From the NCBI RefSeq assembly GCF_002093745.1, contig NZ_MTSB01000023.1, positions 1 through 64,000 of the forward strand: a stretch of DNA of 64,000 bases, in the 5' to 3' direction. Under the pieces are notes generated by a model. It saw only the letters and a list, made by a program, of their open reading frames with translations, made no database searches and was not told where the DNA came from. Of this stretch, positions 44,233-64,000 are shown one piece after another; position 1 is the first letter of the stretch, and each line of letters begins with the position of its first letter. Position numbers and translations under genes: made by a program. This DNA is from Pseudomonas graminis. Its GTDB lineage: Bacteria; Pseudomonadota; Gammaproteobacteria; Pseudomonadales; Pseudomonadaceae.

Positions 44233-44919
44233 TTACTTAGCAGCTTTTTTACGAGGCGCTGGTGCTTGTGGTTTCAGTTCTTCTTGGCGACCACCAATTA
44301 CTTCGCCTTTGAAGATCCAAACCTTTACACCGATCACACCGTAAGTGGTGTGAGCTTCGTAGTTGGCATAGTCGATGTCGGCACGCAGGGTGTGCAGTGG
44401 CACACGACCTTCGCGATACCATTCAGTACGTGCGATTTCAGCACCGCCGAGACGACCGCTCACTTGGATTTTGATGCCTTTGGCACCAATGCGCATGGCG
44501 TTCTGAACAGCGCGCTTCATAGCGCGACGGAACATTACACGACGCTCCAGCTGCTGAGCTACGCTCTGCGCAACCAGCATACCGTCGAGCTCCGGCTTAC
44601 GGATCTCTTCGATATTGATGTGCACAGGCACACCCATTTGCTTGGTCAGGTCCTGACGCAGTTTCTCAACATCTTCACCTTTCTTCCCGATAACGATACC
44701 TGGACGAGCGGTGTGGATGGTGATACGTGCTGTCTGAGCCGGACGATGGATATCGATACGGCTGACGGACGCGCTTTTTAATTTGTCTTGGAGGTACTCA
44801 CGCACTTTCAGATCAGCGAACAAATAGTCCGCATAAGTCCGACCGTCTGCGTACCAGACGGAGGTGTGCTCCTTGACGATTCCCAGGCGAATGCCAATGG
44901 GATGTACTTTCTGACCCAT
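44233..44919 (-). CDS. rpsC: Ribosomal protein S3
   Basis: 228 residues starting [20 protein letters not shown]. The KH domain has [20 protein letters not shown] (GxxG = GKKG). It forms the mRNA entry channel with S4 and S5. The frame is open back into rplV, but the conserved MGQKVHP start at 44919 is taken. Confidence 0.98.
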
Positions 44920-44932
44920 CTCTTCGACTCCG

Positions 44933-45265
44933 TTACTTGTCAGCAACCTTGACAGTGATATGGCAAGACCGCTTGACGATGCGATCAGCACGGCCTTTAG
45001 CACGTGGCATGATGCGCTTCAGCGAACGCCCTTCGTTGACGAAAACGGTGGAGACCTTAAGGTCATCAACGTCTGCGCCTTCGTTATGCTCGGCGTTGGC
45101 TACAGCCGACTCCAGCACTTTCTTCAGGATCTCGGCGGCTTTCTTACTGCTGAAAGCCAACAGGTTGAGCGCTTCGCCCACCTTCTTCCCGCGGATCTGG
45201 TCGGCGACCAAGCGGGCTTTCTGGGCGGAGATTCGAGCGCCCGACAACTTAGCGGCTACTTCCAT
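44933..45265 (-). CDS. rplV: Ribosomal protein L22
   Basis: 110 residues starting [21 protein letters not shown] long beta-hairpin ([20 protein letters not shown]) lines the exit tunnel near the macrolide site and appears intact. Confidence 0.98.
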
Positions 45266-45278
45266 CGTTCCTTACCCC

Positions 45279-45554
45279 TTAACGCTTGGCTTTCTTGTCT
45301 GCCACGTGCCCACGATATGTGCGGGTACCGGCAAACTCGCCTAGTTTATGGCCGACCATGTCTTCGTTCACAAGAACGGGAACATGTTGACGACCGTTAT
45401 GCACTGCAATGGTCAAACCGACCATTTGTGGCAGGATCATCGAACGACGCGACCAGGTTTTAACTGGTTTGCGATCGTTCTTTTCCGCCGCCACTTCGAT
45501 CTTCTTCAGTAGGTGAAGATCAATAAAAGGACCTTTTTTCAGAGAACGTGGCAC
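45279..45554 (-). CDS. rpsS: Ribosomal protein S19
   Basis: 91 residues ([20 protein letters not shown]) with [20 protein letters not shown]. It binds the 30S head with S13. Thirteen bases upstream of rplV. Confidence 0.98.
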   Translation of the reverse strand: MPRSLKKGPFIDLHLLKKIEVAAEKNDRKPVKTWSRRSMILPQMVGLTIAVHNGRQHVPVLVNEDMVGHKLGEFAGTRTYRGHVADKKAKR

Positions 45555-45570
45555 TGTCGTATCCCTCTAT

Positions 45571-46395
45571 TTACTTGCGACGACGGACGATCATTTTGTC
45601 GGTACGCTTATTACCACGAGTCTTCGCGCCCTTAGTCGGGAAGCCCCACGGCGATACCGGATGACGACCACCAGAGGTACGACCTTCACCACCACCATGT
45701 GGGTGGTCAACCGGGTTCATGGCAACACCACGAACGGTTGGGCGAACGCCACGCCAGCGTTTGGCACCAGCTTTACCCAGCGAACGAAGGCTGTGCTCGG
45801 AGTTCGAGACTTCGCCAAGCGTTGCACGGCATTCAGCCAATACTTTACGCATTTCGCCGGAGCGAAGACGCAGGGTAACGTACACACCTTCACGAGCGAT
45901 CAGCTGTGCCGAGGCACCAGCGGAGCGAGCGATCTGTGCGCCTTTACCTGGCTTCAGTTCGATGCCGTGTACGGTGCTACCAACTGGAATGTTGCGCAGT
46001 TGAAGAGCGTTGCCTGGCTTGATAGGTGCCAAAGCACCTGCAATCAGCTGGTCACCAGCACTCACGCCTTTAGGGGCAATGATGTAGCGGCGTTCGCCGT
46101 CTGCGTAAAGCAGCAAAGCAATGTGTGCAGTACGGTTTGGATCGTATTCGATACGCTCGACGGTGGCAGCGATGCCATCCTTGTCGTTGCGACGGAAATC
46201 GACCAGACGATAATGCTGTTTATGGCCACCACCGATATGACGGGTAGTAATACGACCATTGTTGTTACGACCACCAGACTTCGATTTTTTCTCGAGCAGC
46301 GGTGCGTGAGGAGCGCCTTTATGCAGCTCCTGGTTGACCACCTTGACCACAAAACGGCGGCCAGGGGAAGTCGGTTTGCATTTAACGATTGCCAT
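45571..46395 (-). CDS. rplB: Ribosomal protein L2
   Basis: 274 residues ([20 protein letters not shown]) with the C-terminal [20 protein letters not shown] that holds the conserved His near the peptidyl-transferase centre. Needed for subunit joining. Confidence 0.98.
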
Positions 46396-46409
46396 GATGC
46401 ACCCCTTCC

Positions 46410-46709
46410 TTACTCAGCACTGCTGCTGAAATCGAGATCTTGGCCTGGCTGAAGGGAGATAACTGCCTTCTTCCAGTCATTACGCTTGCCCAGACCGCGA
46501 GCAGTGCGCTTGCTCTTACCCAGAACATTCAGGGTAGTAACACGCTCTACTTTCACGCTGAACAGGCTTTCGACGGCCTTCTTGATTTCCAGCTTGGTTG
46601 CGTCAGTAGCAACCTTGAAAACGAACTGACCTTTTTTGTCTGCCAGAACCGTAGCCTTCTCGGAAACGTGCGGGCCAAGCAGAACTTTAAATACGCGTTC
46701 CTGGTTCAT
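46410..46709 (-). CDS. rplW: Ribosomal protein L23
   Basis: 99 residues ([20 protein letters not shown]) with an RNA-binding loop [20 protein letters not shown]. It is the docking site for trigger factor and SRP. Start overlaps the rplD stop by four bases. Confidence 0.98.
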
Positions 46710-47308
46710 CCCAGCAGCTCCTCGAATTTCTTCACGGCCGACACAGTGATCAACACTTTGTCGTATGCGATCAGACTAACTGGATCGGAACCTTGAACAT
46801 CACGTACATCGACGTGCGGCAGGTTACGAGCAGCCAGGTACAGATTTTGGTCAACAGCGTCAGACACGATCAGGACGTCAGTCAGGCCCATGCCAGTCAG
46901 CTTGTTCAGCAAATCTTTGGTTTTCGGTGCTTCAACAGCGAAGTCCTGAACCACGACCAGACGATCAGTACGAACCAGTTCAGCAAGAATGGAGCGCAGA
47001 GCTGCGCGATACATCTTCTTGTTGAGCTTCTGAGTGTGATCCTGAGGACGAGCTGCGAAAGTGGTACCGCCGCCACGCCAGATTGGGCTACGGATAGTAC
47101 CGGCACGAGCACGGCCAGTACCTTTCTGACGCCACGGGCGCTTCCCGCCACCACGAACGTAGGAACGGGCCTCTTGCCGCTTGCTACCCTGACGACCGCC
47201 AGCCATGTAGGCCACGACTGCCTGGTGAACCAGCGTCTCGTTGAATTCGCCGCCAAATGTCAGTTCGGAAACTTCGATTGCCTGAGCGTCATTTACATTT
47301 AATTGCAT
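46706..47308 (-). CDS. rplD: Ribosomal protein L4
   Basis: 200 residues ([20 protein letters not shown]). The tunnel loop [20 protein letters not shown] is intact. In E. coli L4 also represses the S10 operon through the rpsJ leader; such regulation is not established in Pseudomonas. Confidence 0.98.
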
Positions 47309-47320
47309 GTCAGCTTCCCC

Positions 47321-47956
47321 TTAACCGCGAGCCTTGGCTGCCGGACGTACAACCAGGTTGCCGCCAGTAGCGCCAGGAACAGCACCCTTGACCAACAACA
47401 GATTGCGTTCAGCGTCCACGCGCACTACTTCGAGGGACTGCACGGTCACGCGTTCAGCGCCCATATGACCGGACATTTTTTTGCCCTTGAATACACGACC
47501 AGGAGTCTGGCACTGGCCGATAGAGCCTGGGACGCGGTGGGAGACGGAGTTACCGTGGGTATTGTCTTGACCACGGAAATTCCAACGCTTGATCGTACCC
47601 TGGAAGCCTTTACCTTTGGACTGACCGGTTACATCAACCAGTTGACCAGCAGCGAAGATTTCAGCGTTGATCTGATCGCCAGCCTGGTAGTCGCCTTCTT
47701 CAAGACGGAATTCCATGACGGTACGACCGGCGGCTACGTTCGCCTTGGCGAAGTGACCAGCCTGAGCGGCTGTAACACGCGAAGCACGACGCTCGCCTAC
47801 AGTGACTTGCACTGCACGATAGCCATCGGTTTCTTCGGTTTTGAACTGAGTGACGCGATTCGGCTCGATCTCAATGACCGTGACCGGAATGGAGACACCT
47901 TCTTCGGTGAAAATACGGGTCATACCGCATTTACGACCGACTACACCAATAGTCAT
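47321..47956 (-). CDS. rplC: Ribosomal protein L3
   Basis: 211 residues starting [20 protein letters not shown]. The central loop [20 protein letters not shown] reaches toward the peptidyl-transferase centre and carries the Gln that is methylated in E. coli. The frame extends 11 codons upstream; MTIGVVG is the family start. Confidence 0.98.
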   Translation of the reverse strand: MTIGVVGRKCGMTRIFTEEGVSIPVTVIEIEPNRVTQFKTEETDGYRAVQVTVGERRASRVTAAQAGHFAKANVAAGRTVMEFRLEEGDYQAGDQINAEIFAAGQLVDVTGQSKGKGFQGTIKRWNFRGQDNTHGNSVSHRVPGSIGQCQTPGRVFKGKKMSGHMGAERVTVQSLEVVRVDAERNLLLVKGAVPGATGGNLVVRPAAKARG

Positions 47957-48037
47957 GTTGTAAACCTCATGAGTGTACGGGGCTTTCACCCGCTATGGCC
48001 GCCCATTTCAGAGCGTTACACGACTAAGACCCAAGTC

Positions 48038-48440
<403 letters not shown>

Positions 48441-48446
48441 CCCAAT

Positions 48447-48478
48447 AAAAAAGCCCCCGCAGTGCGGGGGCTCTTTTT
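48447..48478 (-). terminator. Intrinsic terminator of the str operon (after tuf)
   Basis: On the minus strand AGCCCCCGC-ACT-GCGGGGGCT is followed by a T-run (plus-strand A-tract 48447-48452). It ends only a few bases before the -35 box of the S10 promoter. Confidence 0.92.
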
Positions 48479-48490
48479 GGGAATCAACGC

Positions 48491-49684
48491 TTACGCGATG
48501 ATTTTGGCTACGACGCCAGCGCCGACGGTACGACCGCCTTCACGGATTGCGAAACGCAGACCATCTTCCATTGCGATTGGCTTGATCAGGGTAACGGAAA
48601 CTTTAACGTTATCACCTGGCATAACCATTTCTACGCCTTCCGGCAGTTCGCAGCTACCGGTTACGTCGGTAGTACGGAAGTAGAACTGTGGACGGTAGCC
48701 TTTGAAGAACGGAGTGTGACGACCGCCTTCTTCCTTGCTCAGAACGTAGATTTCAGCTTCGAACTGAGTGTGCGGCTTGACGGTGCCTGGCTTGACCAGA
48801 ACCTGGCCACGCTCAACGTCGTCACGCTTGGTGCCGCGCAGCAGGACGCCACAGTTCTCGCCAGCACGACCTTCGTCGAGCAGCTTACGGAACATTTCAA
48901 CACCGGTGCAGGTGGTGACGGTAGTGTCACGCAGACCAACGATTTCCAGTGGATCTTGAACCTTGACGATACCGCGCTCAACACGACCAGTCACAACAGT
49001 ACCGCGACCAGAGATCGAGAATACGTCTTCGATTGGCATCAGGAACGGCTTGTCGGTCAGACGAACTGGCTCTGGGATGTAGCTGTCCAGAGTTTCAACC
49101 AGTTTACGAACGGCAGTGGTGCCCATTTCGTTGTCGTCTTTGCCTTCCAGAGCCATACGAGCAGAACCGATGATGATCGGAGTGTCGTCGCCCGGGAAAT
49201 CGTAAGTGCTGAGCAGGTCGCGAACTTCCATCTCAACCAGTTCCAGCAGCTCAGCGTCGTCTACCAGGTCAGCCTTGTTCAGGAAGACCACGATGTACGG
49301 AACGCCTACCTGACGGGACAGCAGGATGTGCTCACGAGTTTGTGGCATCGGACCATCAGCAGCCGAACAAACCAGAATCGCGCCGTCCATCTGGGCAGCA
49401 CCGGTGATCATGTTCTTCACGTAGTCAGCGTGACCTGGGCAGTCAACGTGAGCGTAGTGACGGATCAGCGAGTTGTATTCAACGTGCGCAGTGTTGATGG
49501 TGATACCACGAGCTTTTTCTTCTGGTGCGCTGTCGATCTTGTCGAAGTCAACACGAGCCGAACCGAAAACTTCGGAGCAGACGCGAGTCAGAGCAGCGGT
49601 CAGTGTGGTTTTACCGTGGTCAACGTGACCAATGGTGCCAACGTTGACGTGCGGAAGGGAACGATCAAATTTTTCTTTAGCCAC
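48491..49684 (-). CDS. tuf: Elongation factor Tu
   Basis: 397 residues. The GTPase domain has [22 protein letters not shown] and NKADLVDD; domains 2 and 3 follow, ending [11 protein letters not shown]. It delivers aminoacyl-tRNA to the ribosome. Last gene of the str operon; a second tuf copy is expected upstream of secE-nusG, outside this window. The start is 31 bases after fusA. Confidence 0.98.
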   Translation of the reverse strand: MAKEKFDRSLPHVNVGTIGHVDHGKTTLTAALTRVCSEVFGSARVDFDKIDSAPEEKARGITINTAHVEYNSLIRHYAHVDCPGHADYVKNMITGAAQMDGAILVCSAADGPMPQTREHILLSRQVGVPYIVVFLNKADLVDDAELLELVEMEVRDLLSTYDFPGDDTPIIIGSARMALEGKDDNEMGTTAVRKLVETLDSYIPEPVRLTDKPFLMPIEDVFSISGRGTVVTGRVERGIVKVQDPLEIVGLRDTTVTTCTGVEMFRKLLDEGRAGENCGVLLRGTKRDDVERGQVLVKPGTVKPHTQFEAEIYVLSKEEGGRHTPFFKGYRPQFYFRTTDVTGSCELPEGVEMVMPGDNVKVSVTLIKPIAMEDGLRFAIREGGRTVGAGVVAKIIA

Positions 49685-49715
49685 GACAAATAACTCCTAG
49701 CCTAAAGGCGCTGAA

Positions 49716-51821
49716 TCAGCCTTGTTTTTTGGTTACAGTTTCAACGATGTGCGTCGGCGCTGTATTGTATTTTTTGAATTCCATAGAGTAGCTTGCGCGA
49801 CCCTGAGACATGGAGCGAACGTCGGTCGCATAACCGAACATCTCACCCAACGGAACCTCGGCACGAATCACTTTGCCGGAAACCGTATCTTCCATACCCA
49901 GAATCATGCCGCGACGACGGTTAAGGTCGCCCATCACGTCACCCATATAGTCTTCAGGCGTAACAACCTCTACCGCCATGATCGGCTCAAGCAACTCACC
50001 ACCGCCCTTCTGGGCCAGCTGCTTGGTCGCCATGGAGGCAGCCACCTTAAACGCCATCTCGTTCGAGTCGACGTCATGGTAGGAACCATCAAACACGGTA
50101 GCCTTCAGGCCGATCAGCGGATAACCGGCAACAACGCCGTTCTTCATCTGCTCTTCGATACCCTTCTGGATAGCCGGGATGTATTCCTTAGGAACAACAC
50201 CACCCACCACTTCGTTTACGAATTGCAGACCTTCCTGACCTTCGTCAGCAGGTGCAAAACGGATCCAGCAATGACCAAACTGGCCACGACCGCCGGATTG
50301 ACGAACGAACTTGCCTTCGATTTCACAGTTCTTCGTGATGCGCTCACGATAGGAAACCTGAGGCTTGCCGATGTTGGCTTCGACGTTGAACTCACGGCGC
50401 ATCCGGTCAACCAGGATGTCCAGGTGGAGCTCGCCCATGCCAGAGATGATCGTTTGACCAGTCTCTTCATCAGTCTTGACGCGGAAAGACGGGTCTTCCT
50501 GAGCAAGTTTGCCCAGTGCGATACCCATTTTTTCCTGGTCATCCTTGGTTTTTGGCTCAACAGCAACCGAAATAACCGGCTCCGGGAAGTCCATACGAAC
50601 CAGAATGATTGGCTTGTCAGCGTTGCACAAGGTTTCACCAGTGGTGACGTCCTTCATGCCGATCAAGGCCGCGATGTCACCAGCGCGTACTTCCTTGATC
50701 TCTTCGCGAGCGTTTGCATGCATTTGCACCATACGACCCACGCGCTCTTTCTTGCCCTTGACCGAGTTGATCACACCGTCGCCGGATGCCAACACGCCCG
50801 AGTAAACACGGACGAAGGTCAGGGTACCCACGAATGGGTCAGTAGCGATCTTGAACGCCAGAGCCGAGAACGGCTCGTTGTCGTCTGCATGACGCTCCAT
50901 CAAGATTTCCTCGTTATCAGGATCGGAACCCTTGATAGCAGGAATATCGATTGGAGCCGGCAGGTAGTCGATCACGGCGTCGAGAACCAAGGGAACACCC
51001 TTGTTCTTGAAGGAAGAACCGCAAACAGCAAGAACGATCTCACCAGCGATAGTACGCTGACGCAGAGCGGCCTTGATTTCCTCGTTGGTGAGCTCTTCAC
51101 CCTCGAGGTACTTGTTCATCAGCTCTTCGCTGGCTTCGGCCGCAGCCTCAACCATGTTGCCGCGCCACTCGTCAGCCAGTTCCTGCAATTCAGCAGGGAT
51201 AGGCTCGCGACGTGGAACCATGCCTTTGTCAGCATCATTCCAGTAAACAGCTTCCATGGACATCAGGTCGATCTGACCCTGGAAGTTGTCTTCAGCACCG
51301 ATAGCCAACTGAATCGGCACCGGCGTGTGGCCCAGACGCTGTTTGATCTGAGCAATTACGCGCAGAAAGTTAGCACCTGCACGGTCCATCTTGTTCACGT
51401 AAACGATACGCGGAACACCGTATTTGTTGGCTTGACGCCATACGGTTTCGGACTGAGGTTCTACGCCGGAAGTACCACAGAACACAACGACCGCGCCGTC
51501 GAGTACACGCAGGGAACGCTCAACTTCAATGGTGAAGTCAACGTGGCCCGGGGTGTCAATGACGTTGAAGCGGTATTGGTCTTTGTGCTGCTTCTCGGAA
51601 CCCTGCCAAAAGGCAGTAATAGCAGCAGAAGTAATGGTAATACCACGCTCCTGCTCCTGAACCATCCAGTCCGTGGTCGCGGCGCCATCATGCACCTCGC
51701 CCATTTTGTGGCTTTTGCCGGTGTAAAAAAGGACGCGCTCGGTGGTGGTGGTTTTACCAGCATCCACGTGAGCGACGATACCAATGTTACGGTAGCGGCC
51801 AATCGGAGTAGTACGAGCCAT
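49716..51821 (-). CDS. fusA: Elongation factor G
   Basis: 701 residues. G domain [19 protein letters not shown], switch [24 protein letters not shown] and NKMDRAGA; domains II-V follow, with ILGMEDT near the C-terminus. It drives translocation and, with RRF, ribosome recycling. Many Pseudomonas carry a second fusA; this is the str-operon copy (fusA1). Confidence 0.98.
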   Translation of the reverse strand: MARTTPIGRYRNIGIVAHVDAGKTTTTERVLFYTGKSHKMGEVHDGAATTDWMVQEQERGITITSAAITAFWQGSEKQHKDQYRFNVIDTPGHVDFTIEVERSLRVLDGAVVVFCGTSGVEPQSETVWRQANKYGVPRIVYVNKMDRAGANFLRVIAQIKQRLGHTPVPIQLAIGAEDNFQGQIDLMSMEAVYWNDADKGMVPRREPIPAELQELADEWRGNMVEAAAEASEELMNKYLEGEELTNEEIKAALRQRTIAGEIVLAVCGSSFKNKGVPLVLDAVIDYLPAPIDIPAIKGSDPDNEEILMERHADDNEPFSALAFKIATDPFVGTLTFVRVYSGVLASGDGVINSVKGKKERVGRMVQMHANAREEIKEVRAGDIAALIGMKDVTTGETLCNADKPIILVRMDFPEPVISVAVEPKTKDDQEKMGIALGKLAQEDPSFRVKTDEETGQTIISGMGELHLDILVDRMRREFNVEANIGKPQVSYRERITKNCEIEGKFVRQSGGRGQFGHCWIRFAPADEGQEGLQFVNEVVGGVVPKEYIPAIQKGIEEQMKNGVVAGYPLIGLKATVFDGSYHDVDSNEMAFKVAASMATKQLAQKGGGELLEPIMAVEVVTPEDYMGDVMGDLNRRRGMILGMEDTVSGKVIRAEVPLGEMFGYATDVRSMSQGRASYSMEFKKYNTAPTHIVETVTKKQG

Positions 51822-51851
51822 AAAGCCCTCGCAAAATTAGTGACGCTGAAA

Positions 51852-52343
<492 letters not shown>

Positions 52344-52444
52344 TCAGGTTAGCTCGGGACCACCATCCGTAGAAGGATGCGCCCGACCTTACTCTTATCG
52401 ACTCAGAAAAATAGAAATCTGCAATTTCAAACAGAAGCCAAAGA

Positions 52445-52816
52445 CTACTTAGGCTTCTTGGTACCGTATTTCGAGCGACCCTGGTTACGGCCTTTAACGC
52501 CGGAAGTATCCAGAGAACCACGAACGGTGTGATAACGAACACCTGGCAAGTCTTTTACACGACCGCCACGGATCAGTACCACGCTGTGCTCTTGCAGGTT
52601 GTGACCTTCACCACCGATGTACGAGGAAACCTCGAAACCGTTGGTCAGGCGCACACGGCAGACTTTACGCAATGCCGAGTTAGGTTTTTTCGGCGTGGTG
52701 GTATACACACGAGTGCATACACCGCGACGTTGCGGGCAGTTCTGCAGCGCAGGCACGTCGGATTTCTCGACGATACGCTTACGCGGCTGACGTACCAGCT
52801 GGTTGATAGTTGCCAT
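52445..52816 (-). CDS. rpsL: Ribosomal protein S12
   Basis: 123 residues ([20 protein letters not shown]). The decoding-centre loops read TTPKKPNSA (Lys43) and GGRVKDLPG (Lys88), the wild-type, streptomycin-sensitive residues. First gene of the str operon with a promoter about 90 bases upstream. Confidence 0.98.
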   Translation of the reverse strand: MATINQLVRQPRKRIVEKSDVPALQNCPQRRGVCTRVYTTTPKKPNSALRKVCRVRLTNGFEVSSYIGGEGHNLQEHSVVLIRGGRVKDLPGVRYHTVRGSLDTSGVKGRNQGRSKYGTKKPK

Positions 52817-52906
52817 CTACTAGCTCCACTGTTGTCTTGCGACGCTATTGTCTTACAAGAAAAGCAAATGACGAGGCACAAGCCCCGCCAAATTTAGGGG
52901 TACAAG

Positions 52907-52935
52907 AGTCTAAAGAGGATCCCGCCCCCAGTCAA
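52907..52935 (-). promoter_or_regulatory. Sigma-70 promoter of the str operon
   Basis: On the minus strand TTGACT (plus 52930-52935) and TAGACT (plus 52907-52912) are separated by 17 bases. It lies between rpoC and rpsL and gives a leader of roughly 80 bases. Confidence 0.75.
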
Positions 52936-53006
52936 GACAAAGCCCCGGCCGCTTCGTCCGGCAAACAGCACATGATGTGCCGCCCGCCGAATGAAAATGC
53001 CGAGGC
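52936..53006 (-). terminator. Possible structured end of the rpoBC transcript
   Basis: On the minus strand AAAGCC-T-CGGC beyond the rpoC stop can pair with GCCG-G-GGCTTT about 55 bases later, enclosing a smaller palindrome GCACATCATGTGC. Only GTCTTG follows, not a T-run. It may be a Rho-dependent or weak terminator lying directly before the rpsL promoter. Confidence 0.4.
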
Positions 53007-53013
53007 TTTGGTC

Positions 53014-57213
<4,200 letters not shown>

Positions 57214-57277
57214 GGCTTTCCTCCTGGCGGAGCAGGGGAGCAGGCAATACCGCCCTGCCCCCGATTCGCGTCACGTG

Positions 57278-61351
<4,074 letters not shown>

Positions 61352-61495
61352 CAGCGTTCCCCAGCTTGGTCACCTGCTTGTTTGGCTCCCTCCCGACGGA
61401 AGCAGCCAGAAAATCTTGCAAACCCCTTGGTTTGCGCCACCGCCATCGGTGGATACCACACGTTACAAACGTTGACAGCGCCAATCGTCTATAAC

Positions 61496-61526
61496 GGAAA
61501 AAGGCCGGTGGCAAAAGCCACCAGCC
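61496..61526 (-). terminator. Attenuator between rplL and rpoB
   Basis: On the minus strand GGCTGGTGGC-TTTT-GCCACCGGCC (one G-T pair) is followed by TTTTT. Position corresponds to the well-known rplL-rpoB attenuator of E. coli that lowers polymerase relative to L7/L12 synthesis. Confidence 0.75.
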
Positions 61527-61572
61527 ATCAGCCTTTCGCTAAACGCGTGGGCTGGACACTCAAAATCGATGC

Positions 61573-61938
61573 TTATTTCAGCTCGACTTTAGCGCCTGCT
61601 TCTTCCAGAGTAGCTTTGGCTTTGTCAGCTGCGTCTTTGGCAACAGCTTCCAGAACCAGTGCTGGGGCGCCATCAACGACTGCCTTGGCTTCTTTCAGGC
61701 CCAGACCGGTCAGCTCACGTACTGCCTTGATCACGTTAACTTTCTTCTCGCCAGCTTCCAGCAGCATGACGTTGAATTCAGTTTGTTCTTCAACAACAGC
61801 AGCAGCGGCAGCCGGGCCAGCAGAAGCGGCAGCAGCGGTAACGCCGAACTTCTCTTCGAATGCCTTGATCAGTTCTACAACCTGAATAACGGACATTTCA
61901 GCTACGGCGTTAAGGATATCGTCTTGAGAGATAGACAT
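61573..61938 (-). CDS. rplL: Ribosomal protein L7/L12
   Basis: 121 residues. N-terminal dimerisation helix ([20 protein letters not shown]), Ala-rich hinge ([13 protein letters not shown]) and C-terminal factor-binding domain ([20 protein letters not shown]). Present in several copies on the ribosomal stalk via L10. Confidence 0.98.
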   Translation of the reverse strand: MSISQDDILNAVAEMSVIQVVELIKAFEEKFGVTAAAASAGPAAAAAVVEEQTEFNVMLLEAGEKKVNVIKAVRELTGLGLKEAKAVVDGAPALVLEAVAKDAADKAKATLEEAGAKVELK

Positions 61939-62017
61939 GACTCAATTTCCTGAATTGGGGGACGGCCTACGCGACCATCAAAATAAACAAAAATACGCGA
62001 AAAGATCTGACTCAGCC

Positions 62018-62518
62018 TTAAGCTGCAGCTGCTTCTTTTTGGTCGCGAACAGCCGCCAGAGTACGAGCCAATTTGCTGGTAGCGCCTTGAATCACGCTCA
62101 TCAGCTGAGAAATTGCTTCGTTACGGGTCGGCAAGGTTGCCAGTACGTCGATCTGATTAGCTGCGAGGAACTTGCCCTCGAACGCAGCTGCCTTGATCTC
62201 GAACTTATCCTGACCTTTCGCGAATTCCTTGAACAAACGGGCAGCAGCGCCAGGATGTTCGTTGGAGAACGCAATCAAGGTCGGGCCGGTGAACACGTCG
62301 TTGAGGACACTGAATTCAGTGTCAGCAACAGCGCGCTTGAGCAGGGTGTTACGTACAACGCGTACGTAAACGCCAGCTTCACGAGCCTCTTTACGGAGTC
62401 CGGTCATAGCGCCGACTGTCACACCACGGGCATCAGCCACGACAGCGGACAGACCAGCTTTGGCAGCCTCGTTGACTTCAGCGACGATGGCCTTCTTGTC
62501 TTCGAGTTTAATTGCCAC
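62018..62518 (-). CDS. rplJ: Ribosomal protein L10
   Basis: 166 residues ([20 protein letters not shown]). Base of the L7/L12 stalk; the C-terminal helix binds L12 dimers. In E. coli the L10-L12 complex represses translation by binding the rplJ leader. The 202-base leader here has a strong hairpin. Confidence 0.97.
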   Translation of the reverse strand: MAIKLEDKKAIVAEVNEAAKAGLSAVVADARGVTVGAMTGLRKEAREAGVYVRVVRNTLLKRAVADTEFSVLNDVFTGPTLIAFSNEHPGAAARLFKEFAKGQDKFEIKAAAFEGKFLAANQIDVLATLPTRNEAISQLMSVIQGATSKLARTLAAVRDQKEAAAA

Positions 62519-62688
62519 GGGTTTAACTCCTGCTTGTTACCGTTTCATCCGACCGGAGTCAGATGTCGTTTTGGTGTCTGATTCGGTAAGGAACCGGGAG
62601 CACCATCTGCGTAGGCTTGAGGTTTAAGACTTGCGTCGCCTACGGTCTTGGATAGCCCCCGCCAGGCAGGGACCCCAATCTTTCAAAC

Positions 62689-62711
62689 GGCGCGGCAAAC
62701 AACGCCGCGCC
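62689..62711 (-). promoter_or_regulatory. Hairpin in the rplA-rplJ gap (L10 leader)
   Basis: GGCGCGGC (62689-62696) and GCCGCGCC (62704-62711) form a perfect stem eight bases long with a seven-base loop, just after the rplA stop. The minus-strand tail GTTTGAAAG is a poor T-run. It may be a partial terminator; the rest of the gap is the probable L10-binding leader. Confidence 0.6.
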
Positions 62712-62720
62712 ATTTTTGTC

Positions 62721-63416
62721 TTACGCTTCCAGCGAACCTTGGTCGATGACCAGGCCCGGACCCATGGTGGTGCTCAGGGTGATGCGCTTGACGTAAATAC
62801 CTTTCGAGGAAGCAGGCTTGATACGCTTCAGATCAGCGATCAGGGCTTCAACGTTTTCCTTCAGCTTGATTGCGTCGAAACCGACCTTGCCAACGGAAGT
62901 GTGAATGATGCCGTTTTTGTCGGTGCGATAACGAACCTGACCAGCCTTGGCATTCTTGACGGCGTTAGCGACGTCAGGAGTAACAGTGCCGACCTTAGGG
63001 TTAGGCATCAGACCGCGAGGACCGAGGACCTGACCCAACTGACCGACAACACGCATTGCGTCAGGGGACGCAATAACTACGTCGTAGTTCAGATCGCCTG
63101 CTTTCATTTCAGCAGCCAGATCGTCCATACCAACGCGATCAGCACCAGCAGCCAAAGCAGCTTCAGCAGCAGGGCCCTGGGTGAAAACTGCAACGCGTAC
63201 AGTTTTACCGGTGCCGTGCGGCAGTACGGTAGCGCTACGAACGACCTGGTCGGATTTACGAGGATCAACACCCAGGTTGACAGCAATATCTACAGACTCG
63301 CTGAACTTGACAGTCGACAGCTCGGTCAGCAGGGCAGCAGCGTCTACAAAGTTGTAGGATTTGCCAGCTACGATCTTTTCGGCGATTGCCTTTTGACGCT
63401 TGGTCAGCTTAGCCAT
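62721..63416 (-). CDS. rplA: Ribosomal protein L1
   Basis: 231 residues ([20 protein letters not shown]). Two-domain protein of the L1 stalk, with [20 protein letters not shown]. In E. coli it represses the rplK-rplA mRNA. Its start overlaps the rplK stop by one base. Confidence 0.98.
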   Translation of the reverse strand: MAKLTKRQKAIAEKIVAGKSYNFVDAAALLTELSTVKFSESVDIAVNLGVDPRKSDQVVRSATVLPHGTGKTVRVAVFTQGPAAEAALAAGADRVGMDDLAAEMKAGDLNYDVVIASPDAMRVVGQLGQVLGPRGLMPNPKVGTVTPDVANAVKNAKAGQVRYRTDKNGIIHTSVGKVGFDAIKLKENVEALIADLKRIKPASSKGIYVKRITLSTTMGPGLVIDQGSLEA

Positions 63417-63847
63417 TACACACCCTCCACGTTAAGGCCCATGCTACGAGCGGAACCGGCGATGGTACGCACGGCCGCTTCCATGTCAGCTGCAGTCAGA
63501 TCCGCATTTTTTGCTTTAGCGATATCTTCCAGCTGAGCACGAGTCACGGTGCCAACTTTAACGGTGTTCGGGCGAGCCGAGCCGCTGGTCAAGCCTGCAG
63601 CTTTCTTCAACAGAACCGATGCAGGGGTACTTTTTGTTTCGAAAGTGAAGCTACGGTCGCTGTATACAGTGATGATCACTGGAGTCGGCAAGCCAGGCTC
63701 AATACCCTGAGTACGGGCGTTGAACGCTTTGCAGAATTCCATGATGTTCACACCGTGCTGACCCAGAGCAGGACCAACGGGCGGGCTTGGGTTAGCCTGA
63801 GCGGCTTTCACTTGCAGCTTGATGTATGCGGTTATCTTCTTGGCCAT
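63416..63847 (-). CDS. rplK: Ribosomal protein L11
   Basis: 143 residues starting [20 protein letters not shown]. It forms the GTPase-associated centre with 23S rRNA ([16 protein letters not shown]). TTGGAG precedes the ATG at 63847; an upstream in-frame Met at 63859 is rejected because MAKK is the conserved start. Confidence 0.98.
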
Positions 63848-63918
63848 GAGGCACTCCAATTACGGGTTCAAGCGCCAACAAAGGCTCCCCGGTTACTTAC
63901 GCGTATATCCCAGTGACG

Positions 63919-63948
63919 AAAAAACCCCACAGCCTTAAGCTGCGGGGT
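63919..63948 (-). terminator. Intrinsic terminator between nusG and rplK
   Basis: On the minus strand ACCCCGCAGC-TTAAG-GCTGTGGGGT (one mismatch) is followed by six T. It separates the secE-nusG transcript from rplKAJL. No clear promoter could be placed in the 70 bases before rplK, so read-through may feed this operon. Confidence 0.8.
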
Positions 63949-63965
63949 ATGGGATTTCAGCCCAG

Positions 63966-64000
63966 CTAGACCTTTTCGACCTGACTGAACTCCAACTCTA
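63966..64000 (-). CDS. nusG: Transcription factor NusG, C-terminal end only
   Basis: Only the last ten codons and the stop lie in the window, encoding ELEFSQVEKV, the typical end of the NusG KOW domain. Position directly before rplK supports the assignment. The rest lies beyond the window edge. Confidence 0.85.
   Translation of the reverse strand, partial: ELEFSQVEKV

Overview
The window reads as chromosome of a Pseudomonas syringae-group bacterium. GC content is high, the order uvrA - ferritin - rplQ - rpoA - ribosomal operons - rpoC - rpoB - rplLJAK - nusG is the Pseudomonas one, and short palindromic intergenic repeats of P. syringae type lie at the left end. The catalase gene katA, which sits between the ferritin gene and rplQ in P. 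aeruginosa and P. putida, is absent, which fits the syringae group. No database was searched.

Positions 1-12,200 hold assorted chromosomal genes: an AI-2E-family permease, a PsiF-like protein, an EamA permease, the lipoprotein OsmE, an orphan type VI secretion trio (hcp, a probable pore-forming effector with a glycine-rich hydrophobic C-terminus, and a small membrane protein likely to give immunity), a 28-residue membrane peptide, a ferritin-like protein, an overlapping pair of sugar-nucleotide-type proteins, a large MscS channel and an arylesterase. Positions 12,200-19,950 carry a fumarylacetoacetase-family enzyme, a self-contained tonB-exbB-exbD-receptor operon, two small uncharacterised genes and a lower-GC DUF3800-type gene flanked by unusual dyad symmetries.

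Positions 19,950-26,950 form a catabolic unit. A divergent ROK-type regulator faces a translationally coupled operon for a Ugp-like ABC importer (binding protein, two permeases, ATPase), a glycerophosphodiester phosphodiesterase and an inositol-monophosphatase-family enzyme. The set suggests uptake and stepwise breakdown of a glycerophosphodiester, possibly glycerophosphoinositol from plant lipids. A fatty-acid desaturase, a small hypothetical protein, ssb, an MFS transporter, uvrA and the haem-free ferritin ftnA follow.

Positions 34,600-64,000 are the translation and transcription superoperons, all on the minus strand. Reading from high to low coordinates they are nusG (partial), rplK-rplA-rplJ-rplL-rpoB-rpoC, rpsL-rpsG-fusA-tuf, the S10 operon (rpsJ to rpsQ), spc (rplN to rpmJ) and alpha (rpsM to rplQ). 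Good sigma-70 promoters precede rpsL and rpsJ, and intrinsic terminators or attenuators lie after nusG, rplL, tuf and rplQ. The small genes rpmJ and rpmD were found by direct translation. Large open frames opposite rpoB, rpoC and fusA are shadows produced by codon bias.
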